From Setomelanomma holmii (Eukaryota > Ascomycota > Dothideomycetes > Pleosporales > Phaeosphaeriaceae), in assembly GCA_010015745.1 (NCBI GenBank), contig ML978210.1:124001-188000 (forward strand): DNA of 64,000 bases, read 5' to 3'. Shown one piece after another: positions 44,811 through 54,265 of this stretch; position 1 is the stretch's first letter; the number at the start of each line of letters is the position of its first letter. The notes beneath the pieces are model-generated. The model ran no database searches. It had not been told where the DNA came from and saw only the letters and a program-made list of their open reading frames with translations. The position numbers and the translations under genes are program-made.

Positions 44811-47414
44811 TCATTTCCTCTTCTTAGCCGCCCTCTTTTCGCCTCTAACATCCTTCTTCAACCTCGCATCCACCATCTTATACTTGCCCTTCGTGCCCTT
44901 GGGCCTACTCTTAATCCCCTTATTTCCCCCTCTCGCCACCACAACCGAGACTTTTTGTTTCGGCTTCTTCTTCGCCGCCCTGCTCATTAACCTCGCAATA
45001 CTCTGCGCCTTCTCCTTCTCAGTCATACCCTCTTCGTCCGCTAAGAGTGCGCTCTTCTTCTTCAGCTTCTCGAGGCGCTGAGCAGCCTTGAACTTCTTCC
45101 TTGCTTGTGCTTCACGCACCTTCTTGATGGGGCGCGCGTTGAGTGCGCGCAGCTTTTCTTTGATGGCGGCGGCTGCGGCGGCGGTGACGGGGCGTTGCAT
45201 TTTGGAGTGGCGGTTTTCATCGTCAAGGAACCAGTCGGGAAGGCCGTCGACATCGCGTAGCGAGTAGCGGTTGAAGGAGTCGTCTAGGAGGTCGTACTTG
45301 GTCTTCTTGCCGGTCGCCATTTGGTGTGCAAGCGTCATGGCTTCGGCTGTGATGATGTCGATGTCGGGCTTGCCGTTCTTCATTGGCATATCGTCTTGCT
45401 CCCATTGTGTCTCGTCGCGCTTGACTTCTTCTATCTTATCCTCATCGTCTGACGAATCCGAGTCGGCGGCGGTGGGCGGTGGTGATGGCTTCTTAGCAGG
45501 TCTGCTAGGAAGCTTGGTCTCAGCTATGACAGCAGGAACGTCCTCTACTTTCATGTCGTCGTCACCCTCGACGTCGATGCCGCTGTCGTCATCCTCTTCC
45601 AAGTCGTCTAGTCCGTCGATGCCTTTGAAAATATCCTGATCGAAGAATCTGGCGGCGCGCTTCGTGAGAGTCCGCTTCGAGGCATCCTCGTTGTCGAGGT
45701 CGGTGATCAATTCCTTGGGTTCCTCCTCGTCATCGCTCCAGTCGCTGTCCTCATCCTCGACGAGCTCTTCGTCACTGCTCTGTGCTTTGTCGTCGTCTGA
45801 GAACCCCTGCCATTCTCCATCTTCGCCTTCCATCTTTGATCGCTTTGCACGGTACTTGGCGTCTCTTGCTGATCTTTGCTCCACGTACTCGCCATACATC
45901 TCATCGAGATCTCGCTCGAGATAGTCTTCTTCTTCGTCGTCGGTCACTTGCTCTTCTTCACTAGACTCTTCCGGCCGTTCGCGTTCGACGATTGTCGCCA
46001 TTCTGCCCTTTGCAATTCTTGAAAGCGCACCAGCCTTGTCAACAGCCTTTAGCGCGAACATCGAGTCCTCGCCTTGGGGTCCGGCTTGCTCCAGACCAAT
46101 CTCGTATGGTGTTGTCATGTTCATTTGCATACGGACAATCTCTTTTTGCTTTCGCTCGTTTTCGTTTCGCCGTTGCTTCTTCTTGGACTTGGAGTCTTTC
46201 TCCTTGAGCCGCTCGAGCTCTTCTTGGATCTTCATTTCGTCGTCCATGTCCTCAATTTCGGCGACCTCGTGACCCTCCTCCGCCTCCTTCGCCTCCTCTT
46301 CATCCTTCTTCTTTTGCGAGAAGCCGAATATGTCACGTACTTTGAGTCGCCAGCGGAGGAGACGCTTAAAGTCTGCTCTGCCCAGAACTTTCAAGTCAGC
46401 ACAGCAGTCTCTCACTTCTTTGGTAGTTTCGGGTAACTTGTCGATCGTGGCAATTGCGACGTCTCCGTTTGGTGGTTGCTCAAAGCTGAGCTTGTTCAAG
46501 CTGCCGAGCATAGCGATTGGATCGGTAGTCTGGATGAACTCTGACACGGGCACTTCGTGGAATTGCGTCCAGTCTCCCTCCTCATAACCACCACGCTTGC
46601 GCTTCTTCTTTTCGGGATTGAAGACTTTCGCCTCATTGTTGGGAGCCGGGTCTGCGAGTTCGGCGAAAACTGTGCGTGCGTCCAGAAACTTTGGATCGAG
46701 GTATTTGGGCGCTTTGTAGCCACGGCACACGACGAAGATTTCCGCGGATACGTTGCGACTCGATGGCGGCTTCGTTGCCTCAACCTTTGTGAAAAGCTGG
46801 TTGAACACCCAGAGCAGCGAGTTGTAGTCTTTCGATCGGAAGACCTTGGTGACAAATGTGCCGCCTTCCACCAGAAATTCTGTCGCCAGCTTCATGGATT
46901 GCAGCACGAGCTCAGCCTGGGTGAAGGCATCCTGCACCCACGCTGTACCAACGTTGGGCGCACCATCGTGAAGTACCGTATCCGCTTTCATATGTTTGAG
47001 GTGCTGTCGCAGTGTCGCGCGGCACTTGTCGGTTGTGATATCGCTCTGGAAGGTGATGCATCGAGGAATAGGCTTGATCGGTGCAAGGTCGACACCGACG
47101 ATGAGGGAATGCGCGGGCATAACCTGCATGGCGTGAGTTTGGCCAGCATGGGGGACTTCCTTGATTCACGCACCTCGGAAGCGACCTGACACCATGATCC
47201 TGGCGCAGCGCAAAGATCAATCAAGACCTTGCTCTTCTCTAGAAAGTTGTACTTCTTGTTCAACTGAATCAACTTGAAGGCGGCACGCGCGCGGTAGCCC
47301 TTCTCCTTCGCAAGCTTGTACCACTTGTCAAGACGACCTTTTCCATGCTAGAATTGGTAAGCAGGGTATTAGTAAAATCGAAGTGGCATTGCGCACCTTT
47401 TTCTGGATCGCCAT
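44811..47414 (-). CDS. SPB1: SPB1-type FtsJ rRNA 2'-O-methyltransferase of 60S ribosome biogenesis
   Basis: Exons 47414-47397, 47347-47174 and 47123-44811 (introns 49 and 50 bp) join to 834 residues, the normal SPB1 length. The six-codon first exon (MAIQKK) is followed by HGKGRLDKWYKLAKEKGY. The FtsJ domain (about 20-230) shows the SAM-binding DLCAAPGSW (about 50-58), SDITTDKC and DGAPNVGTAW with a catalytic-type K-D-K-E layout. The middle is very acidic (EEDDDSGIDVEGDDD) with coiled-coil segments, and the C-terminal Spb1_C domain is Lys-rich, ending KKDVRGEKRAAKKRK. Known role: nucleolar methylation of a conserved guanosine in the 25S A-loop and pre-60S maturation. It is divergent from the alpha/beta hydrolase at 47569, with only 154 bp between the start codons. 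Confidence 0.95.
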
Positions 47415-47568
47415 CTTTGCGGGTTCGGGTTTGCTGAAGCGCTGGCAAAAAGTTCGCGGGTAAATTTTGGGCTTATCGATTTCGCACTTGCCTGACCAAA
47501 GGCGGTGGCAGAACCACGCGTGGCTATCTAGTCGCGCTAAAAGAAGCACGGGCAGGGCCAGCTGCGTC

Positions 47569-50561
47569 ATGGTCATGGCCAACAACGACAGCCCGTCCGC
47601 CTCGGGACTGAAGGTACGCGACGACTGTCTTCACATGCCCTGCACGTGCTAACACACCAAACAGCGGTCTTTCCGCCTGCTCGGCTCCTTCACCTTGCCC
47701 GCCCGAATGAACCCACGCAAGAAGGCGAAGCCAAACTCCCAGGCGCCCGCGGACGGAGACAGCACAGGCGCAGAGCGTCCGCCTGATGCATCCAACGCGA
47801 ACTCAACCTCCACAACACCCAGTGGCAGCGATTTACTGCCAAGTGCCACACCAAACGAACCCTTGGCAGAGTCAACCGCAAGCTCAAATGTCGCGACATC
47901 CACGGCATCGGGTACACAGACTCCAAAGGGGAAGGAGTGGCTGAGTGGCTCTGGCAGCTGGCGTTCCAAGGCGCCTGCTGTCGTCAAGACTGCTACTGAA
48001 AGCATCGGCATCAGTTTTAGTGGAGGAGCGGCGGGCGAGCTTCCTCACGGGGAAGACAAGCAGCACAAGGGCGATTCACCGACCAAGTTCCTCACCAAGC
48101 GCAAGTCGAGCAAAGGCAGCACCCTGCCTACGTCAATAACGAAGGTCAATGTGTCCTCGGATGGTCTGACCGAGGAGTCGAAGCCCACCGACACTACGAA
48201 GGACGGGGCCACAGAACCTACGCCCGTTGTCGAAGAGCCTCCATTACCACCAAATCCGCCGACGATGCCACCCGCGGACCAAGCTGCGAATACTTGGGGA
48301 TGGCGGAGTTGGTGGTCGAGGCCTGATGGATTTTCAGAAGCGAACAGGGCGAAGGATGGCACAGAGGGGAGCATCAAAGAAGCGTCGAGTACGCCTTTGC
48401 CCGGACCGACACCCTCAGAGGAGCCAGATGCGAAGACCAAGGGCTTGGACATTGCAGCAACGCCTAAAGAATCGCAGAGAGAGGCTGGCACGCAGGACGC
48501 CCCCCAACAAGAAGAGGCGACTCAGGACACAGAGGCGAAAGATGCAACTTCGGCGGACGGACCCAAGGCTAGGAACACGTCCGGCTCTTCGTGGTTCTGG
48601 TTATGGAGCAACGCGCAGAATGCGAAAGCGAATACTCCTCCAGTGGTACCTCCGATCGAGACGACGGCACCCCACACCGACACACCGCCAGCACAGGCGA
48701 TCGACACCCAACCGCCCCCGACTATACAAGACGCGCAGACCTCGCAAGAAACTGCGACGCTCACGACAACAGAAGGCACCACAGAGACAGCTTCCGCTAC
48801 AGCTAGTGCGCCATCAAGGCCTTCAGCATGGGGTTTTTGGTATAGGGGGAAGCCGGAAGTGGAGAAAGCTTCCGCCGATGGCCAGCCACAGAAGCATGTG
48901 GGCGAGGTGGCTGTCTACAATACTCCATCTCAGTCAAATCCGGAGGCAGCCCAGTTCAATGAGCAAGAGCAATCACAGGCAGAGAGAGGAGCCCCGAAAG
49001 AGTCCCAGGAGCAGCCGAAGGCAGAGTCGCTAGCGAAGAAGTCTTTCAGATCTTTGAGGGGTCGACCGAAGAGTACTAAGGGCAAAGACACGCCTGCCGA
49101 CACCCCTTCGTCGAGCAAGGCAGCCACGCCGACCAAGACGTCTCCTATACTCGAGCCTACACGGCCCGAGATCGCACCGGCGGCTCAGCCAGCACCAAAA
49201 CAGCCGGCGAAGGTCAAGCAAGAACCGCCAAACCTTCTATTGCCCGAGTTCAAGACGACCTATCGGTTAGTCCATCAACCGAATTTCTGGCAGCAAATAC
49301 GACAATACTTCCTTGGTAGTGAGACGCCAATGCCACACCTACACATCAATCCAGCACCACCAAAGATCAAGAACGCAGTCGCCATTGGCGTTCACGGTTT
49401 CTTCCCTGCTCCGATCATCCAGAAAGTGCTTGGCCAGCCCACAGGCACGTCAATACGATTTGCCAATGCAGCAGCAGCCGCCATCAAGGACTGGTCTGAA
49501 GCTCGTGGGTACTCTCCTGAGATTGAGCAGATTGCCCTCGAGGGCGAAGGCTTCATCGCCGAGCGAGTCAATACGCTGTGGAAGCTGTTGTTGAACTGGA
49601 TCGAGCACATCAAACAGGCTGACTTCATCCTCGTGGCTTGCCACTCGCAAGGTGTGCCTGTAGCGATGATGCTACTCGCTAAGCTCATCCAGTTTGGCTG
49701 CGTTAATGCGACTCGCATCGGCATATGCGCCATGGCAGGGGTCAACATGGGACCATTCATCGAATATAAGACAAAGTACTTTGGGCCCACAGCTGCCGAG
49801 CTTTTCGAGTTCTCCAACCCAAAGAGCCTGGTCAGTCAAATGTATCTCGCTGCGCTGGACGAGGTTTTGAGGTTCGGAGTCCGCATATTCTATGTTGGTA
49901 GCATCGATGACCAACTAGTTTCGCTCGAGGTGAGTCGACCATGTGCCGCACATGATTCCATACTTACGATTCATAGTCCTCAACATTCTCAACCCTCTCC
50001 CATCCATACATTTACCGCGCAGTATTCGTCGACGGCCGCATCCACGCACCCGACTTCCTCATCCACCTCGTCGGCTTCACCCTCAAGCTCCGCAACCTCG
50101 GCCTTCCAGACCACGGCCTGATCCGCGAGCTATCACCCGCACTAGCCGGCTCGCTGTACGGTGGCGAAGGTCACTCCCGCGTCTACGAAGACCCAGCCGT
50201 ATATGCCCTCGCCGTCCAACACGCTCTCGAAACAACATCCCTCCCCACCCCACCGCAGGCCCGTCCATCCACCGGCAGCAGTTTCCAGGGCATCAACATC
50301 CCGATCATCGGGGAAAAGGCCGATGTAAAAGACTTGTACAAGCTGCGTGTCAAGGACTACGAGCCGTCAGCTACAAGCGCGAATCCGAACCCGTTCTTCC
50401 TTCCATGGGCGATGCGCGGCTTGCTGGAGGAGGACTTTGTGAAGAAAGAGCTGGGAAAAGAGGTTGAGGAGCTATTGGGTATGTTTGAGGAGTGGAAACC
50501 GACGGGGAAGCAGTTGAAGGATGTTAAATTTAGACTTGAGGGGGTTAGGAGTAAGCTTTGA
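47569..50561 (+). CDS. Large fungal alpha/beta-hydrolase-like protein with disordered Trp-motif N-terminus
   Basis: Exons 47569-47613, 47665-49929 and 49977-50561 (introns 51 and 47 bp, the first with a perfect GCTAAC branch and ACAG acceptor) join to 964 residues. The start could also be the ATG at 47575. Residues 1-500 are disordered, rich in Pro, Thr, Ser and Glu, and interrupted by short aromatic motifs: TWGWRSWWSR, SSWFWLWSN and SAWGFWYRGK. The hydrolase-like domain begins near 510 (LLLPEFKTTYRLVHQPNFWQ) and has AIGVHGFFPAP, the nucleophile-elbow ACHSQGVPVAM with a predicted catalytic Ser, and AVFVDGRIHAPDF toward the end. It resembles a fungal family I associate with yeast YML020W; that name is from memory and should be checked. 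Substrate unknown. It converges on RPA3, with 303 bp between stops. Confidence 0.85.
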
Positions 50562-50864
50562 ATGTCATGCTGACGGGCATGTAATATTCGGTGTGTTCAT
50601 GGGTGTATGGAGTCAAGGCGTACGGTATGAGGGTTTGCGATACCTATGTAGATTCTTTTGAGCTGGGAGAAGCAACACGGCGCGTCGTTGAATGTATATG
50701 TACACATATAGTCATGTTTGACTGCTTTCTTCAGGAGCAATTCTGTAAGCTCATGTGAGCTCTTTCTCTCCATGCTTCACACTTCCATGCATAGGACTTT
50801 GTCGTTCGTCTTGACCCTCGCTTCTGCACTCATTGCTCAATTTGCCACCATTCCCATACTTCCC
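50562..50864. other. Shared 3' region of two convergent genes
   Basis: The 3' untranslated regions of the hydrolase (+) and RPA3 (-); no other feature is seen. Confidence 0.5.
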
Positions 50865-51326
50865 TCACTCTCCATCATAAAAAATCGCCTTATGCCGATG
50901 TGTCGCCTCGACCACGGCATTCGCAGCGTTGAAATCTACACAACCATCAAATCAGCCTGGCACACTTTCGCTTCCCGCATGCTGATAAGGCGGTACGTAC
51001 CAATATTCGTCCCAAAATCCGTAGCAGCTTGTACTTTGACGTTCAAATTCCCGTCTACCTTGCCAATGACTTCGACCGCATGGCCGACTGCTAGATGGGA
51101 ATCCTAGAAACCCTGTATATCAGACTCCGCAGTAAAGCCAAATAGATACCACGTGAACAGGATTGGATTGGCTTACGCGGTTCAGGATGACGTCGACGTG
51201 ACCGCCAGCATCGATGATAGCTGTCTCGCCGCGCAATTGCACGACTTTTCCTAGGATGCGCACGATGCGGTGTTGGAAGTTTGCGAGGTGCGGGGCGAGG
51301 ATGCGCGGGGTTTGGGGGTGGTCCAT
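50865..51326 (-). CDS. RFA3: Replication protein A small subunit (RPA3/RPA14)
   Basis: Exons 51326-51177, 51103-51001 and 50935-50865 (introns 73 and 65 bp; GTAAGC and GTACGT donors) join in phase to 107 residues, the family's usual size. The OB-fold reads through IVRILGKVVQLRGETAIIDA, HAVEVIGKVDGNLNVKVQ and DFGTNIDF, ending HKAIFYDGE. The last two pieces connect only when both introns are removed, which supports the model. Known role: third subunit of the RPA heterotrimer that coats single-stranded DNA in replication, repair and recombination. Two perfect ACGCGT boxes lie 152-176 bp upstream of the start, as expected for an MBF-controlled S-phase gene. Confidence 0.92.
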
Positions 51327-51477
51327 TGTTTCTTTGCTGGAATAGATGTGTTGTGGTGCCGGGTGTATGTATTGTGATGCTGGAAGAGGAGCGCGGATGT
51401 GTTTGCTCGTGTAATCGTTTGGGGCAATTTGTGTGTCTTGCAAGTGATTTGATGGAAGGTTTGATCGTTGACGTGCA

Positions 51478-51501
51478 ACGCGTTGAGAAATTCGGACGCG
51501 T
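51478..51501. promoter_or_regulatory. Paired ACGCGT (MCB) boxes upstream of RPA3
   Basis: Perfect palindromic ACGCGT at 51478-51483 and 51496-51501, 18 bp start to start, upstream of the RPA3 ATG at 51326. The next bases (TCGCGCGTGC) extend the CGCG-rich character. Paired MCBs close to a replication gene are the classic MBF arrangement in yeasts. Function here is inference. Confidence 0.5.
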
Positions 51502-51539
51502 CGCGCGTGCACGTGATGCGTACCCCACCATGTCTCGTC

Positions 51540-51938
51540 CTAGTGTACACACTGAAGGGTGACTTCTATATGTGCACCATCATGGGGATTTGCATCTTCC
51601 ATCATCGGATGCCATGTCGGAATTCCATCTTGCGCCGCTGCGCAGGCCCACGACAGCCGCTCTCCACAGCCGACCATGTATGTCCCTCTCCGAGTGGTCA
51701 CTTTGAGGGCACGCTCCAGCAAACACCATACTTGCGCAGCCGTATGCCGTCCCATCTCACCCAACACTCGGGTTTCTAGATCTCCTCCGCGCGCCTGGTC
51801 CGAGGGCCGCCTTATCCACACTCTGATGTCCTGAGTAGGCAATGCAGCTGGCCAAGACGAGCGGCTGAACGCGAACCGCACGTGGCGAGCGTGGCTATGA
51901 AGTGTGCCAGAGGGTGGCAAAGGCTGATTCGAGGTCAT
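51540..51938 (-). CDS. Doubtful hypothetical ORF upstream of RPA3
   Basis: A 132-codon ATG-initiated frame (MTSNQPLPPSGTLHSHARH) with no low-complexity bias but no recognised domain. It lies upstream of RPA3 on the same strand and reads WIRRPSDQARGGDLETR in the middle. It may be a chance frame. Confidence 0.2.
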   Translation of the reverse strand: MTSNQPLPPSGTLHSHARHVRFAFSRSSWPAALPTQDIRVWIRRPSDQARGGDLETRVLGEMGRHTAAQVWCLLERALKVTTRRGTYMVGCGERLSWACAAAQDGIPTWHPMMEDANPHDGAHIEVTLQCVH

Positions 51939-52384
51939 ATTGTTTCACGATCTGACTGTTTAGCGTACGCGGGACTTTTGGATAGTGCGTGTTGTGCTGG
52001 ATTGGGGAACAGGTGAGTAGGGGCGAGGCTGAAGAGGGTGGTGGATATGTAATGCTGGATTTGTGCTTGATGGGGGAGTTCAGATGTATAAGTGTTTGAG
52101 AGGGCTTGTGAGAACGATGAGAGAGATAGAGTATATAAGGTAGGTATTTCGTGGTGAGCGTAGTTGAGCATCAGGACATTTGTGTGCATTCCTCCTCGTG
52201 GATATACTGAAAGCACTTCTTCTCGTCAAATTTCTCGTTACTCGCACCGACGATTCCAGTCGTCTTCTCCTCCCCTCTGCCTATTGCGAACCAACAGGCT
52301 CAAGGTCAAAACCCTTCATCCTCAGCTACTTCTCAGACACAGAACCACACAACTTCCTCTTCGTCAAGTTCGCACTCAAACTCC

Positions 52385-52993
52385 ATGCCAAGAACGTCGG
52401 CAGTATGTACAGCACCTACTTACACAACGCAAAAGCCTACTGAGATGTTGACGACGCCAGTGACTTCGACTCCGACCTCAACAGCGACATGGGATCCATG
52501 GCTAGACCCCCGACTGCAATATCCACCAGCGTCAAGTTCCCAAGCCGATTCGACGTTCGATTCATACATGCATGTTCCGGTGTCGACGAACACGCATCCA
52601 GGGCCGTATATGCAAGTTTCGGTGTCTGCCACTTCTCAACCGCAGCTAAGCTCGAGTGCTGCACCGTTTCCGGATGCAGCGTCATGGTCCTTGACTGATC
52701 AGGTCACTTCGTCGCTTGATCCTCCTACCGGGGCAGGTGCTCCTGTCGCCCAGGATCAGCCGCAAGAACACTACTTTCAAGCACGCCATAAGTCGACCGA
52801 GACGATGCGAACGACTCCAAGACCGGTGGTGTCGACTCGGGCGCCGGGTGGGTATGTTGATGTGGTAAGACTCCAGAGTTCCGATAAACAATATTTCTGG
52901 TTGAACCATGGCTGGCTATATCCTCAACAGGGTTTTAGCACCAAACCCTTGAGTATGGAACAGGAGCATTCAACGAATATTGAAATATCATAG
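52385..52993 (+). CDS. Hypothetical Ser/Thr/Pro-rich protein
   Basis: A 202-codon frame. ATG at 52385 or 52442 could start it. It is dominated by Ser, Thr, Pro and Gln (TPVTSTPTSTATWDPWLDP, VSATSQPQLSSSAAPF), with a more ordered end (GGYVDVVRLQSSDKQYFWLN). A neighbouring frame just upstream (52180-52443) also reads like protein (FILSYFSDTEPHNFLFVKFA), so the true gene may join both through an intron I could not place. No family recognised. Confidence 0.35.
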   Translation: MPRTSAVCTAPTYTTQKPTEMLTTPVTSTPTSTATWDPWLDPRLQYPPASSSQADSTFDSYMHVPVSTNTHPGPYMQVSVSATSQPQLSSSAAPFPDAASWSLTDQVTSSLDPPTGAGAPVAQDQPQEHYFQARHKSTETMRTTPRPVVSTRAPGGYVDVVRLQSSDKQYFWLNHGWLYPQQGFSTKPLSMEQEHSTNIEIS

Positions 52994-53222
52994 ACAGGAC
53001 CATGGTCCTGGATATTGCTATGTGCTCTACTGGCTTACAAACTGCAAATCTCCTTCGTTGCTTGTCTCATCCTATAAGCCACTTTCTATCACATCCTCAC
53101 AACTTCACAGTTACATATCCAACATACAACACCGCTGTACCTCGAAATGTCTTCAGCAAAACTACCAAACGATATTGATCTAAAGGCCCGCTAACCCATA
53201 TGCCTTATCAACTTTCAACCAG

Positions 53223-53941
53223 GCAGCACCGTTGCGCATTGGGGAATCTTCTTACCCTACAACTTCTCTAGCCCTAAGCAACGCAAATATGGTACACTCT
53301 ATGGGCTGGTGCTTGATGCACCTAACAAGAGCCGCCTAAGCTGCATAAAACTTTTCACAAAGCATGGTGAAAAGAGAAAGTATGTGTGCAGGAATTTAGA
53401 CAAGTTTGATCTTGAAAGGGCAGCAAGTGAAGGCAGAGTGAGGTTCGTTGAGGGCGCTTTCTCAAGCATTCAAAGAATGAACGCCGCTACTAAAAGAGTG
53501 ATGGAGACTGTCAAGTACAATTTCGTGTCTGAGAACTGCCAGACTTTTGTCTTGAGGGTTGTAGAATTGCTTAGGAATTGGGATCCTATCATAGTTGAGC
53601 AAAGGGCAATTGAGGCTGTGAAGAAGCAAACTTTCTTGACAGTCAGAGCTTCCGAAGCTCACCCAGCAAAATTGAAGAAGAAACCGCCACCACGCCAATC
53701 GAGGCCACATTTCACCTCCGCGTCAGAGGCGTGCGAAGATAGACGCATGCAGATTTCAGGTTCTGCTTCAACGGACGTGTTTGGTAGTAGGATTGCAGTA
53801 GTGAAGGAGCACCGAGAGCCTGCCGTGAAGCCGAACAAGAGGGTTGAGGCGAGGTCTGATCCGTTACCGCAGCGAGACTTGAGAAGGGAAAGGGCGATTA
53901 GATCGGAGGAGTACAGAGTGCCGGGGGCTTGGGAGCCATAG
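53223..53941 (+). CDS. His/Asn-Cys papain-like (LRAT/NlpC-P60-type) domain protein, 5' end unresolved
   Basis: The frame follows a strong acceptor (branch GCTAACC, CAACCAG at 53222) and reads VAHWGIFLPYNF early, then KYGTLYGLVLDAP, and SENCQTFVLRVVELL about 105 residues later. An N-terminal HWxxF block and a downstream ENCQ block are the hallmark of permuted papain-fold thiol hydrolases that occur in many fungi as unnamed proteins; His and Cys would be catalytic. The C-terminal 80 residues are basic and disordered (KLKKKPPPRQSRPHF). No ATG exists in this frame before 53223, so at least one upstream exon is missing; a GT near 53132 is a possible donor. Function unknown. Confidence 0.55.
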
Positions 53942-54265
53942 CTTAAGTTTCAGACAGCCTGAATGTACTCACAGTGCGACGCAGAGTGCTATGCAATCTT
54001 CAAAATACCGTATAGGTCTCCAGCCTCCCCCATCACGCGTTCAATCGTAGTGCTGGGGCGCAGGGGATACCATCAGCATGCATCCAGGGAGCGTTACATC
54101 AGCGACCGTTGTGGCGCACGCTAGCGTCTTGGCGTACATCGCGCTGTGAACTTTCCATCGCTGGCTGCCAGATTCGCGACCGCACCTCCACCTCCAAAGA
54201 TAAATCTAGTGGAGGTCGCCACTTACCACAACACTCACCATATCGTCCACTGCTGTTCTGCAAGT
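53942..54265. other. Promoter region of EDC3
   Basis: No gene is seen between the thiol-hydrolase-like ORF and the EDC3 start. Confidence 0.45.

Noticed and set aside
44275..44814. 179-codon minus-strand open frame
   Set aside because: It overlaps the SPB1 stop codon on the same strand, shows no recognisable domain, and any splice I tried failed to improve it.
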